A stretch of DNA of 64,000 nt from positions 70,207-134,206 of the forward strand of contig JAJPJA010000139.1 in NCBI GenBank assembly GCA_021324455.1, written 5' to 3'. Every line of letters starts with the position of its first letter. The stretch's first letter is position 1. The position numbers were made by a program, and so were the translations under genes. The stretch comes from Pseudomonadota bacterium. Its GTDB lineage: Bacteria; Desulfobacterota; Binatia; Binatales; Binataceae. The notes under the pieces are model-generated. The model worked only from the letters and a program-made list of their open reading frames with translations, was not told the origin of the DNA and made no database searches. Below are positions 1 through 8,979 of the stretch, piece after piece.

Positions 1-343
1 CGCTCACAGCCGCCGCATTATAACCTGCCACAGCGCCGAAAACGGCCGTGACCGGCGCGAACAGCATCGCGGGCGCCGGCACTGACGTCGACCACGCAAG
101 ATTACACGCGGCCCCTGACCATACCGCATGAGTGATGAGCGGGTTTATCCAATGCCATACGGCATAAGGCCACCAGACGAAGAACCACATCATCATCGCC
201 GGATCCGTGTTGTAGCCGACGTGAGCGTTCCGCGGTCCGAACGCTATCGGAAGACCAAAGAGAAACAGGGACAGTGTCAAGTAAAGACTGAACGCGAGTA
301 CCGCGCGTCCAGCGCCGGTGCTTACTGTGAGACGGTTCTTCAA
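1..343 (-). CDS. Multi-pass membrane protein, N-terminal part only (cut by window edge)
   Basis: This frame is open to the left edge of the window and is not in the ORF track. Its translation starts with a short basic segment (KNRL), then a hydrophobic helix (LAFSLYLTLSLFLFGLP), then a loop containing GYNTDP and an aromatic, tryptophan-rich stretch (WFFVWWPYAVWHW). That layout resembles the first helix and first large loop of GT-C type or uncharacterised multi-pass envelope proteins, but no family can be named. I chose the TTG start at 343; a GTG at 394 in the same frame is an alternative, and no clear ribosome-binding site decides between them. It lies downstream of the next membrane-protein gene on the same strand, about 225 bases away, so it may belong to the end of the tad transcription unit. 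Confidence 0.55.
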   Translation of the reverse strand, partial: MKNRLTVSTGAGRAVLAFSLYLTLSLFLFGLPIAFGPRNAHVGYNTDPAMMMWFFVWWPYAVWHWINPLITHAVWSGAACNLAWSTSVPAPAMLFAPVTAVFGAVAGYNAAAVS

Positions 344-567
344 TTTAGATCTGCCTGCGCAATTCTGCGCTGCCGGAAATCTGAATACCTGCACCGGAAA
401 TCGGCAATCAGCCGCATTGATTGATATCGGAAAATCAACTTCCTGATCCGAGTGAAAGTTCCCGCGAATCAGTTGCGTTGTTCGCCCCCGATCCGCGACA
501 ACTCAAAGGCGCCGGCCGCGTGCTTTCGCGTTTTCAAGGGACGGCTGCGATGAAGAAGCCCGAAGCA

Positions 568-2172
568 TTAAGGGAACCACGCCTGCTCCGGGATTCGGTT
601 GAATTCCGGACGGAGGTTTTTCGCTCTGGGGTCATCCGCTCTGGCAAACAGCGCCGCTATGCGGTCCCGATACAGGAGTTTCCAGCGCCGGTCAGCGGCA
701 ACATTCCGGTAAGCGCCGCTCTTTGGACTGATGAGAATGTAGTCATGCGGATAGCGGTCAAGCAGCTTTTGGCCGCCAACCCCGGCATTGAGGAAAATGA
801 AATATTCCCGCAAAAGCCGGTCGGGATAGACCACCTCGCAGCGTCCATCCACGAACACTTTATCCCGCGGCGCTCCATGCCAGACAAGGTACGATCCCCA
901 CTCATACTGATTGAGAATATTCCCTTGCAGTCCGTGTTCCTTCATGAACGCCACGGCGCCGCGCGGTACCGGCCCAAAGGTCCTCAGGTGAGTCGACAGT
1001 TCTCCGGTTTCCACCGCAATGACCAGAGCCGCGATGATGACAAAGAGACCCGCAGGCTGATTGCGGGCGGCGTCTGCGGTTTGGGCATCTCTGTCTCCGA
1101 GCAGCACGCCAATATGATGCGCCAGAGGGATGCTGAGCGCGATAATCGCAAGGGCGATGTTCCGATAGGCATGAAACGCCGCCGCCATGAAAACCAGTCC
1201 GACCGCCTGGAGGCTTAAATCACCCGCCAGCGGCGCCGCCGCGACCGCCAGAGCGAAGGCACCGAACAGCCCCAATGGAATGACCCATTTAAGCTTTTCC
1301 GCCAGAGGTAAAGTCCAGTCCCGGGTAAATGCAATTCCCAAAGTATTCCATTCCTGAATGTTTGACCTTACGATTGGGTCGGATACCGAATGCAGCACCC
1401 TGGTCCAGAGCTGCAGGCCGAAGGGGTTGGCGAGAGTGGCTATGGCGCAGCATACTGCGATACCCGCAATTTTGGAGGTATCGGCCAGAGTTTTTTTCTG
1501 CCAGTACTCGGTTATGCCCTCAAACAAAGTGAAAACCGCCAATGCGGCGATGCCCGTGACATACCCGCCGTGAAGGTTGGCCCAGAGGGCAAACAGGGGG
1601 ATCAGCGTCCACATCCTGGCGCGTCCATCGTACACGACCGCGGCAAGTACGGCCATCTCGAAGCTCAGGCTTGCCAGTGTAAAGAGCTGGGGCCTGAACT
1701 GAACCTGACCTACAAGTCCAGCCGCAACGAAAAGCAGTATCAGCCGTCTGGCGCGGGGGCCGGCCGCCGTTTTCGCGATGCCGGCCGCAAGCGAGCACAT
1801 GATGACAGCCACGCATGCGAGTTTGACTATCCGAAGTCCCAGAATGCCGAGCACATCGTAGCTTAGGGCAAGAATCACCTGGCTCAACCATACGTGGTTG
1901 CGCCACGGGAAGCCCGGCGCGGAGTAAGAATATGAATTGAACGCCGGCAGATGAAGCGTGGCGATGATTTGTCTGCCTGCGAACAAATGCATCCACAGAT
2001 CGGGGTCGGCGATATTGTTTCCAGATGCAATAGCTATCGCGAGCACCAGATAGGGGATCGAATATCGCGCGATAGCGCGGCGGTCTCGAGCCGCTTTCGC
2101 GGACATCGCCTGAGCGCTGACGCCTACCAGCGCGGCCGTCTGTTCCTTTCGCTGCAACACGATCGCCTTCAT
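568..2172 (-). CDS. Multi-pass membrane protein, paralogue of the gene at 16593-18131
   Basis: A long protein with roughly ten hydrophobic segments and a soluble C-terminal tail. It shares many motifs with the plus-strand protein at 16593: DPDLW near the N-terminus, YSYSA then WRNH-x-WL, ALWANLHGG, a C-terminal WG-x-YL-x-WH and DGR block ending at VYP, then YPHD and a final FP. The N-terminal acidic DPD motif after the first helix recalls GT-C glycosyltransferases, but the family is uncharacterised as far as I can tell. The track start (TTG at 2247) adds about 25 residues; ATG at 2172 is used here, and ATG at 2106 would match the length of the paralogue best. It follows the third TadG-like gene by about 210 bases on the same strand. 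Confidence 0.75.
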   Translation of the reverse strand: MKAIVLQRKEQTAALVGVSAQAMSAKAARDRRAIARYSIPYLVLAIAIASGNNIADPDLWMHLFAGRQIIATLHLPAFNSYSYSAPGFPWRNHVWLSQVILALSYDVLGILGLRIVKLACVAVIMCSLAAGIAKTAAGPRARRLILLFVAAGLVGQVQFRPQLFTLASLSFEMAVLAAVVYDGRARMWTLIPLFALWANLHGGYVTGIAALAVFTLFEGITEYWQKKTLADTSKIAGIAVCCAIATLANPFGLQLWTRVLHSVSDPIVRSNIQEWNTLGIAFTRDWTLPLAEKLKWVIPLGLFGAFALAVAAAPLAGDLSLQAVGLVFMAAAFHAYRNIALAIIALSIPLAHHIGVLLGDRDAQTADAARNQPAGLFVIIAALVIAVETGELSTHLRTFGPVPRGAVAFMKEHGLQGNILNQYEWGSYLVWHGAPRDKVFVDGRCEVVYPDRLLREYFIFLNAGVGGQKLLDRYPHDYILISPKSGAYRNVAADRRWKLLYRDRIAALFARADDPRAKNLRPEFNRIPEQAWFP

Positions 2173-2382
2173 ATATACGTCAGGACGCCTGATCGGCTGA
2201 AGCGGGCGCCGTCCTGGCCGGGAAACACACAAGCCGGTGATGTTCAAGCCGGGTTGTCTCCGCCGTAATTGAACGCCGGGACGCCGATCTTCGAGTCGAG
2301 CAACGCATGGGGGTTGCGAACGCGCCGGCGTTTTGGATTGAGCCTCGAATGTATCAGCGGCCGAACCGGAGCACCGGCGGCG

Positions 2383-3381
2383 CTATTGTGTCAGACTTAT
2401 CGCGAGAGCGCCGAAATTCGAGCTCGAAGACAACGAACCGTCGACGCCGTTGGCCACCCAGCGCCCGGTGATATTGGCGTTCGACACGCTGTCGATCCAG
2501 AGCTGAGCGAACGCGCTCACCTTGCAGCAGCCTCCGGCGGCGCCCCAGTCCACCATGGCAACCGTCACGGCGCGGGAATCGTTCGCGGTGTAGTTCGGCG
2601 GCGGGACGGCTGAGCCGGAAGGATCCACCGCGGCACCGGCGCTGACGCGCATCTGAATCGCCGCGGTTACCGGTCCCGTCGTCGTGGCACTGCGGTCCGG
2701 GGCGATCAGGTCGCTCACGGAGACTTTCCCATTGTATCCCGGGGGAAACACCGTGGTGAACTGCTTGCCGCCGAGTGCCAAAGCGCTCCAATTGTTGGGC
2801 ATGCTCATCGGCGCGGTGGGACTTGTGAATCGAAGAAACACCGCCGTGCCGTCGGACGGGATGGTGCTGTGAGTAGGATCTCCGGAGCGGTACTGAACCC
2901 CGATCGGAACCAGCCCGAGATCTATCGCGCCGGCCGGTCCCGCTGTCGCTGTGGACGTGGTATTGACGACTCCGTTGTCCACTCCCACCAGACGGGCGAA
3001 GTAGTAGGAAACGCTGCGGCGAAGAATCATCGTCAGCTTGCATCCCGGAACCGGGGGCGGCGGCGGCAAAGGCGGCGCCGGACACAGGGTCGCATCGTAA
3101 GCCGTAGTGGCGGACACTATTTCGGCGCTCGCCACACCATTGAGGCTGGCATAGGTCCGGGCGGTGGAAATGGCGCGGGCCGGCTGGTCCGGTAGATACA
3201 TCGCTCCCGACAATACTGAAGCGTCGTCGGCTGTCTGGAGGCGGAAGTAGTTGAGATACAAATCACCCACATCCGTGGCCAGCGTCATACCGCCCAGCAG
3301 CACCGGCAGCGCCATCGCCACGATGACGAGAACCTGACTTCGGGTACGATCCTGCGCATCCCGCGAAATGGATTCTCCCAT
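2383..3381 (-). CDS. TadG-like pilus assembly protein, third of three tandem copies
   Basis: 332 residues. A short basic N-terminus leads into one hydrophobic helix (LVIVAMALPVLLGG, about residues 17-31) and then LATDVGDLYLNYFRLQTADDA, the pattern of the TadG/TadE-like Flp pilus family (PF13400 type). The rest should lie outside the membrane. It shares with the two upstream copies a PIGVQY block and a C-terminal VDW-x-C-x-W signature (MVDW, adjacent cysteines, LWIDSV). A proline-rich run (PPLPPPPPVP) is unique to this copy. A G-rich Shine-Dalgarno precedes the ATG. It is the last recognisable pilus gene of the operon. Likely role: minor pilus or anchoring component; the exact function of TadG proteins is poorly defined. 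Confidence 0.8.
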   Translation of the reverse strand: MGESISRDAQDRTRSQVLVIVAMALPVLLGGMTLATDVGDLYLNYFRLQTADDASVLSGAMYLPDQPARAISTARTYASLNGVASAEIVSATTAYDATLCPAPPLPPPPPVPGCKLTMILRRSVSYYFARLVGVDNGVVNTTSTATAGPAGAIDLGLVPIGVQYRSGDPTHSTIPSDGTAVFLRFTSPTAPMSMPNNWSALALGGKQFTTVFPPGYNGKVSVSDLIAPDRSATTTGPVTAAIQMRVSAGAAVDPSGSAVPPPNYTANDSRAVTVAMVDWGAAGGCCKVSAFAQLWIDSVSNANITGRWVANGVDGSLSSSSNFGALAISLTQ

Positions 3382-3458
3382 AGCCCCCCCTGGAGTATCC
3401 AGTTCTACTGTTACAACACCTGACTAACCTCTCGCGGCCGGCAAAAGAATCACTTTAC

Positions 3459-4598
3459 TCAACCATTAAGCTTTGCGACGCTGATGCCGCATCCGGGCGG
3501 ACAGGTCCAGGACGGCGATCCGCTGTTCACGGTACCGCTGGTTATGACGCTCTGGGTCCACACACCGCAGATGTCCAACGGACTGGTGGCACTTGAACCG
3601 CAGCCGCTGGTTCCCACGCCCTTAATCCAGATAGTCGCGAAAGCGATGATGGTACAACTGCCCGATGCGCAGGCGGGCGAGGTCCAATCCACCAGCGGGA
3701 CAATGACCGCACGCGGATCGCCGGGCGTTATGACGCAACTGGAGGTGTTGCAATGATCGGCGCTGAAAGCCGGGTCGGTGGCGGCCGCGGTCAACCGCGC
3801 ATTGATCGCACTGGTGGTGGGACCCGTCTTGGCGCCGGTCTCGGCGGGCAAGACATCCCCGATCGAAAGCTTGTACTGCCATCCGAATTGCAACTGGTTG
3901 CTGAACGTGCTGGCTCCGGGAGGTCCGAAGATGAGGCCGCCCCAGTATTGTGGTCCGCTGCCGCTTACCCCTCGGTAAATGAGATTGATCGGCTGTCCCA
4001 TGCAATAGCCGCCCGTCGCGCATGCGGACTCATACTGCACGCCGATAGGAACGATGTTACTGGCCAGGTTGGTATTGTTGCAGCTCGAGGTGCAGGAGCC
4101 ATTGCCCACGGCCGTCGGGGGTCCGATAGGCGCGCTGGCTGACACGTTGAGCGTACCCGAGTTCACACCGATGAGGCGCGAAAAATAGTAAGGAACGGTC
4201 CTCTGCACCTGCATCTTGAGATTCGAACTGTTGGTACCGGTAAAAGTAACCACGTCGCCTGCCGCGCCACCGCTGCCCGTGCCAATACCGTTGGAGTAGC
4301 CAAAGCTGGCCCCGGTCGGTGTGCCAGCGCCCGAAGAAAGACAGGAGCCCGCGCCCGAGTTGCAGGCGGCATTTTCCGCGGCCGATATACCTCCAGTCGG
4401 GCTGGCCAGGTAGGTTACGGAAGAAATCACCGCGGCGTCCACGCCGGTCTGCAGTTTATAGTAGTTGTAGTAAAAATTTCCGACGTCCGAGGCCAGTCCA
4501 AGTCCTCCGACAACGGTCGGCAGGGCAATCGCCATCAGAGCCATTGTCTGCCCCCATTCGCGCAGAGATCGCGGACGCGAAAAAACCGATTTTGCCAT
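3459..4598 (-). CDS. TadG-like pilus assembly protein, second of three tandem copies
   Basis: 379 residues from the ATG at 4598, which has AGGAGA seven bases upstream. The longer track ORF (start 4721) would overlap the preceding gene and ignore this site. Layout: basic N-terminus, QTMALMAIALP helix at about residues 20-40, then LASDVGNFYYNYYKLQTGVDAA, then a Ser/Thr/Gly/Asn-rich extracytoplasmic region with many cysteines. The shared IVPIGVQY block and LVDW-x-C-x-C-x-WIKGV signature are present. Low-complexity Gly/Ser segments fit an exposed, flexible protein. It sits 44 bases after the first copy and 77 bases before the third, consistent with one mRNA and gene duplication. Confidence 0.8.
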   Translation of the reverse strand: MAKSVFSRPRSLREWGQTMALMAIALPTVVGGLGLASDVGNFYYNYYKLQTGVDAAVISSVTYLASPTGGISAAENAACNSGAGSCLSSGAGTPTGASFGYSNGIGTGSGGAAGDVVTFTGTNSSNLKMQVQRTVPYYFSRLIGVNSGTLNVSASAPIGPPTAVGNGSCTSSCNNTNLASNIVPIGVQYESACATGGYCMGQPINLIYRGVSGSGPQYWGGLIFGPPGASTFSNQLQFGWQYKLSIGDVLPAETGAKTGPTTSAINARLTAAATDPAFSADHCNTSSCVITPGDPRAVIVPLVDWTSPACASGSCTIIAFATIWIKGVGTSGCGSSATSPLDICGVWTQSVITSGTVNSGSPSWTCPPGCGISVAKLNG

Positions 4599-4642
4599 GG
4601 AGCGTCTCCTGTGAGAGTTCATTTGCCGAATGCGAAGAGAGG

Positions 4643-5701
4643 CTACTGTAGCATCTCGATCGCAATAGCACCATCTTTGATTCCGGGCGGACTCCCGGGT
4701 GAAAATGACCCGCCTGGACAAAGTGATGAAATCCAGGTCGCGGTGATCGAGCTCGAAGCTCCCCTATCGGTGACCGAGTCAACCCACATTTCAGCAAAGC
4801 CCTTGACCGGCACCGTGCACGTACCCTTGGTGCAGGCCTTGCTGACGTCATAACTCCAGTCGACCAGCGGCAGACAAATCGCGCACGGGCTGTCGGCGGG
4901 ATGAGAGGTCGCGGTCTGGCCGCTGCATGGAGTATAGCGATAAGTATTCATGGCCTTGAATTTGGTTCCCACTCCCGGACTGGTGGTAACAAACATGCTC
5001 GGTTGCGACGCGGGCGAAGATGTTCCATCCCACACATTAAGGGTTCCGGAATAACCGTTCTGGATATTGCAGGAAACTCCCGAATCTCCGCGTCCGCAAC
5101 TGCCGCCAAGATCAAGAAATCCCCAGTTGCCGGGCCCGGCGGAGAATTTATAGGCAATCGGGGTCACGCTGCTGTTGTTGGTGAAGACCGAGGTGTAATC
5201 GAGGCCGATCGGCATCAGGTTGTTGGTGCCGGAGGAGGGGGCGGTAAATGAAGTCATCGGCCCGCCGGTCGCGGTGGCTGTTACGTTAAACACTCCGCTG
5301 GTAACCCCGACCAGGCGGGCAAAATAGTACGGCACGGTCTGGGTCGCGGAGACAGTGATCTGACAGGCCGGTCCGCCGGGACAGAACGAATTGGTGACCG
5401 GCGCCGCGACCGGGTCAGGATCCAGAGTGATGAATGAATCGTTATTTTTCGCATAACTGGTCGCGGTACTGCTGGCGCCCGCGGTGCAACTGGCGGGCAG
5501 CGACAGGCAGGTCGCGCCCGCCAACGCGGCGGCATCCACCGCGGTCTGCGCTCTATAGTAGTTGAAGTAGAAATTCCCGACGTCGACCGCCAGTCCCATC
5601 GCGCCTACGAACGCCGGCAGAGCGATTACCATAAGGGTGAGCGCCTGCCCAAACCCCTTTGTGGGCCGCAGCCTGTTAGGTGATCCTCCGGGGCCTTTCA
5701 T
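4643..5701 (-). CDS. TadG-like pilus assembly protein, first of three tandem copies
   Basis: 352 residues. I use the ATG at 5701 because GGGAGA lies five bases upstream of it; the track start at 5716 would place that Shine-Dalgarno inside the gene. The helix (QALTLMVIALPAFVGAMG) is followed by LAVDVGNFYFNYYRAQTAVDAAALAG, the TadG-like family pattern. The C-terminal half carries LMPIGLDY and LVDW-x(7)-C-x(4)-C-x(6)-FAEMWVDSV, equivalent to blocks in the two downstream copies. The gene follows tadC by about 20 bases, so it is co-transcribed with the pilus machinery. Probable role: envelope-anchored minor component of the Flp pilus; a tip adhesin is possible but unproven. Confidence 0.8.
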   Translation of the reverse strand: MKGPGGSPNRLRPTKGFGQALTLMVIALPAFVGAMGLAVDVGNFYFNYYRAQTAVDAAALAGATCLSLPASCTAGASSTATSYAKNNDSFITLDPDPVAAPVTNSFCPGGPACQITVSATQTVPYYFARLVGVTSGVFNVTATATGGPMTSFTAPSSGTNNLMPIGLDYTSVFTNNSSVTPIAYKFSAGPGNWGFLDLGGSCGRGDSGVSCNIQNGYSGTLNVWDGTSSPASQPSMFVTTSPGVGTKFKAMNTYRYTPCSGQTATSHPADSPCAICLPLVDWSYDVSKACTKGTCTVPVKGFAEMWVDSVTDRGASSSITATWISSLCPGGSFSPGSPPGIKDGAIAIEMLQ

Positions 5702-5721
5702 CGAGTTCTCCCGCATTGGAT

Positions 5722-6651
5722 TTAGTGGAATCTGAATGCTCGAAAGATCTGGACCATGGCGGGGCCGATCAAAACCAACATCATGGCCGGCAACAGAAAG
5801 AGCACCATGGGAAACACCATTTTGATTGGAAGCTTCTGCGCTGCCTCTTCGGCGCGTTGGCTGCGCTTGATCCTGAGCTGCTCCGAGGTCGAACGCAGCG
5901 CGTGGCCAATTTCAGTTCCGAGCTTGTCGCTCTGTACCAGCATCGCGGCAAGGTTCTTCACATCGTCGACGCCGGTCCGCTCGCCCACCGCCTTTAACCC
6001 TTCAGCGAGAGTCGAACCGGCAATCAACTCATTGGAGAGCGCGGTCAACTGATCGCCCAGAGCCCGGCCCTGGCGTTGGGATTCGCGGCCGACCACTCTG
6101 ATCGCCGCCTGAAGTCCCAATCCGCATTCTACGGATACCACCAGCAGGTCGATTATATCGGGCAGTTCCTTTCTGATTCTGAGTTGGCGGGCGTTGGCCA
6201 TCCGCCTGACCATAATAATCGGAATTTCGTATCCCAGACCGGCTCCAATCGGGATGGCGAGAATCGTACTGCGGTGCAGGAAGAGCGGTAGTATATAGCC
6301 CAGAACCGCTCCGCCGGCGGTGCAGAGCAAGCGCACGGCCTGGAAGGCCTTGGGCGCGGCCGGATGATAAAAGCCGGCATGACGCAGGGTCTGAACCAGC
6401 TTCTCCACCGCGGGTTTGTCCAGATCGGGCTGCGGCATCCCCTTCTGAGCCCAGTCAAGGAATACCGCGCCCAGCCGATGCTGCGCCGGAGCATCGTTGT
6501 CCTGTTTTTCCTGGCCGGCTTTGAATCTCGCGGCCAGTTCCTCCATACGGCGCTGCAGGGGATGGTGTCCATAGACGGCGGAATAGATCAGGAAAAATCC
6601 CCCGGAGGTGAGGACAAAGACAAACAATGCGGATGTGAAAGGCTCTCCCAT
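5722..6651 (-). CDS. tadC: Flp pilus inner-membrane platform protein TadC
   Basis: 309 residues from ATG 6651 (a TTG lies immediately upstream in frame). One N-terminal helix is followed by a charged cytoplasmic region and a type II secretion F domain (PF00482 type) at about residues 155-285. The domain is recognisable from LPDIIDLLVVSVECGLGLQAAI and from the C-terminal hydrophobic pair ending MMLVLIGPAMVQIFRAF. TadC and TadB form the inner-membrane platform that the ATPase CpaF drives to add Flp subunits. It is three bases after tadB-family stop spacing and directly upstream of the TadG-like genes, the usual tadA-B-C order. Confidence 0.92.
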   Translation of the reverse strand: MGEPFTSALFVFVLTSGGFFLIYSAVYGHHPLQRRMEELAARFKAGQEKQDNDAPAQHRLGAVFLDWAQKGMPQPDLDKPAVEKLVQTLRHAGFYHPAAPKAFQAVRLLCTAGGAVLGYILPLFLHRSTILAIPIGAGLGYEIPIIMVRRMANARQLRIRKELPDIIDLLVVSVECGLGLQAAIRVVGRESQRQGRALGDQLTALSNELIAGSTLAEGLKAVGERTGVDDVKNLAAMLVQSDKLGTEIGHALRSTSEQLRIKRSQRAEEAAQKLPIKMVFPMVLFLLPAMMLVLIGPAMVQIFRAFRFH

Positions 6652-6657
6652 CAAACC

Positions 6658-7611
6658 TCAGTAGTCGATTCCCATCATGCGATAGATGATGAACAAAGCC
6701 GCGACTTCGAGTCCGGCGGCGGCCCTGAGCATATTCTGACCGGTCGGATCGTGAAGTAACATGGCGACAAAGTCATGATGGAAGAAATTCAGAAAGATCA
6801 GGAGAATAACCGGCATCATCCCTACAATAAGCGCGGTCATGCGCGGCTGCGCGGTCAAAGTGCGGACTTTCATCTCAACCCGCTGGCGGTCGCGAATGGT
6901 ACCCGATAGAAGTCCGATGATGTCCGCCAGACTGCTGCCGGATTCGGTTTGAACCCGGATCGCCGTAACCAGGAAACGGAGATTTTCATCGGGCATGCGC
7001 TGGAGCAGGTATTCAAAGGCTCTGGCCAACGGCACACCCAGCCGGTTCTGCTCGAGCACGATGCGAAGTTCGCTGGAGGCCGGCTCGCCGAACTGCTCGA
7101 CCGTCACCTGCAGAGCGCGCTGCAAGGTATGCCCCGCCGCCAGAGAAGACTTAATCATGTCGAGAATTTCGGGCAGCTGCTGATCGAACGCCGACAACCT
7201 GCGTTTTCTGCGCCAGTTGATATACACCAGCGGGGACAAGCCGCTGAGCAGGCCGCAAAACAGGGTAAAGAAACTGAGGCCCCCGGTCCATAAAGCGGCG
7301 GCCGCATCGCCCGCCACCGCGAGCACGACCATCAGGGCCAGCGCCTCCGAGGCCCTGGTATAAAGCCCCGCCTGCCAGAGCGCTTCCTGAAGACGCGCGA
7401 CCAGCGAGATCCTCGAGAACAATCCTCCAAAGAGGCCGGAGTCGCTGGCCGGAGCCGCGCGCGTAATGCCGATATCGGGCGCGTCGGCCAGAGACGGACG
7501 CAAAAGCTGACTGATGGTCTGTTTGCGGCTTTCATAGTAATGGCGGTAGATGATGACCAGACCCAGAACCATTACCGCCACGAAAACCAGCAGTGGGAGT
7601 AAAGCTTCCAT
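6658..7611 (-). CDS. tadB: Flp pilus inner-membrane platform protein TadB
   Basis: 317 residues. The N-terminal helix (LLPLLVFVAVMVLGLVIIY) is followed by a second hydrophobic pair near residues 85-132. The type II secretion F domain is at about 145-270 (LPEILDMIKSSLAAGHTLQRALQ, then the GSSLADI block). A last helix pair (TALIVGMMPVILLIFLNFF) ends the protein. It is the partner of TadC in the pilus assembly platform and the presumed docking site for the CpaF ATPase. Three bases separate it from the cpaF stop and a similar gap separates it from tadC, implying tight translational linkage. Confidence 0.92.
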   Translation of the reverse strand: MEALLPLLVFVAVMVLGLVIIYRHYYESRKQTISQLLRPSLADAPDIGITRAAPASDSGLFGGLFSRISLVARLQEALWQAGLYTRASEALALMVVLAVAGDAAAALWTGGLSFFTLFCGLLSGLSPLVYINWRRKRRLSAFDQQLPEILDMIKSSLAAGHTLQRALQVTVEQFGEPASSELRIVLEQNRLGVPLARAFEYLLQRMPDENLRFLVTAIRVQTESGSSLADIIGLLSGTIRDRQRVEMKVRTLTAQPRMTALIVGMMPVILLIFLNFFHHDFVAMLLHDPTGQNMLRAAAGLEVAALFIIYRMMGIDY

Positions 7612-7614
7612 CGC

Positions 7615-8979
7615 TCAGCCCGCAAACCATCTGGAGTCGAAGCGCACGCCGGCGGCTTCGAAGCGTTTGATGTAATTGGAGCGAATGCCGGTGGGGCGGA
7701 AGCTGCCCAACAACTCGCCGCCGCTTCCAATTCCGGTGCGCACAAACTCAAACAGGTCCTGCATAGTTACCATGTCCCCCTCCATGCCGGTGATTTCGGA
7801 AATACGGGCAACCTTGCGGCTGCCGTCCGACATACGGGAGACGTGAATGAACAGATTGATGGCTCCGACGATTTGCTGGCGCATCGCGCGCTCGGGTATC
7901 AGATAGCCGGACAACATCATCATCATTTCAAGCCGGCCAAGGCTATCGCGCGGGCTGTTGGCATGAATGGTCGAAATCGAACCGTCATGGCCGGTTGACA
8001 TCGCCTGCAGCATGTCCGCGACTTCAGCGCCGCGAACCTCGCCCACGACTATCCGATCGGGCCGCATACGCAGCGAGTTGCGCACCAGGTCGCGTTGTGT
8101 GACCTCGCCCCTGCCCTCAAGATTGGGCGGGCGCGTTTCCAGACGCACAACGTGGGTTTGCTGCAGACAGAGTTCGGCGGAATCCTCGATCGTGACTATT
8201 CGCTCGTCGGATGGAATAAAGCTGGTCAGGCAATTGAGCATGGTGGTTTTGCCCGATCCGGTTCCTCCGCAGACAAGAATGTTCAGCCTCGCCCTGACCG
8301 CCGCGTTGAGAAATTCAGCCATCGCGGTGGTTATGGTTTGATTGCGAATCAAGTCATCGATCGTCAGCGGGTCGCGGCCGAACCGGCGGATGGAAAGCAC
8401 CGGCCCATCAAGCGCCAAAGGAGGTATGATGGCGTTGACGCGCGAGCCGTCGGGCAATCGCGCATCGACCATGGGCGAGGCCTCGTCGACCCGCCGGCCC
8501 ACCCCCGCAACAATCCGGCCGATGACGTGGAGCAGATGCGCGTCATCCTGAAACCTGATGCCGGTCAGATACAGCCGGCCCGCGCGCTCGATATAAACCT
8601 GGCCCGGACCGTTGACCAGGATGTCGCTGATGGCATCGTCGCGCAGCAACGGCTCCAGCGGACCCAGTCCCAGAATCTCATCCTTGATTTCTTCGATCAG
8701 CCGCAGACGATCGGCGTCGGCCAGCAATCGATTCTGCTGCTCCAGATGTTCGAGGATGGCCGCGCTCAGCCGTTCGTTGACCGTCGCCGGATCGAGGGTG
8801 TCCAGCTTGGACATATCCAGCGTCTGGAGCAGATGGTCGAGCACTCGGCCCTTGAGTTCGCGAAAAGCAACCGCCTCGGGAGAATCGCGGGATTCGCGTC
8901 TTTGTGAAATGACCGCCAGCGACGACAGCGCCGGCCCGCCGCCGCTGCCGTTCTTCGACAGGCGCTCGCTCAAGCTCAT
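7615..8979 (-). CDS. cpaF: Pilus assembly ATPase CpaF/TadA
   Basis: 454 residues, a normal length for the family. A helical N-terminal domain precedes the secretion ATPase core. Walker A is GGTGSGKTT at about residues 238-246. The Asp box region VTIEDSAEL follows. The Walker B-like segment is [12 protein letters not shown] near 305-316, and the His-box-like segment [11 protein letters not shown] follows. It is the hexameric cytoplasmic motor that powers Flp pilus extension (and perhaps retraction) through TadB/TadC. The ATG overlaps the stop of cpaE (ATGA), so translation of the two is probably coupled. All catalytic motifs look intact. Confidence 0.96.
   Translation of the reverse strand: MSLSERLSKNGSGGGPALSSLAVISQRRESRDSPEAVAFRELKGRVLDHLLQTLDMSKLDTLDPATVNERLSAAILEHLEQQNRLLADADRLRLIEEIKDEILGLGPLEPLLRDDAISDILVNGPGQVYIERAGRLYLTGIRFQDDAHLLHVIGRIVAGVGRRVDEASPMVDARLPDGSRVNAIIPPLALDGPVLSIRRFGRDPLTIDDLIRNQTITTAMAEFLNAAVRARLNILVCGGTGSGKTTMLNCLTSFIPSDERIVTIEDSAELCLQQTHVVRLETRPPNLEGRGEVTQRDLVRNSLRMRPDRIVVGEVRGAEVADMLQAMSTGHDGSISTIHANSPRDSLGRLEMMMMLSGYLIPERAMRQQIVGAINLFIHVSRMSDGSRKVARISEITGMEGDMVTMQDLFEFVRTGIGSGGELLGSFRPTGIRSNYIKRFEAAGVRFDSRWFAG

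Noticed and set aside
128-424. 98-codon plus-strand ORF and other plus-strand ORFs over 400-2260
   Set aside because: They are antisense to membrane-protein genes, have no ribosome site and encode Arg/Pro-rich sequence typical of shadow frames.
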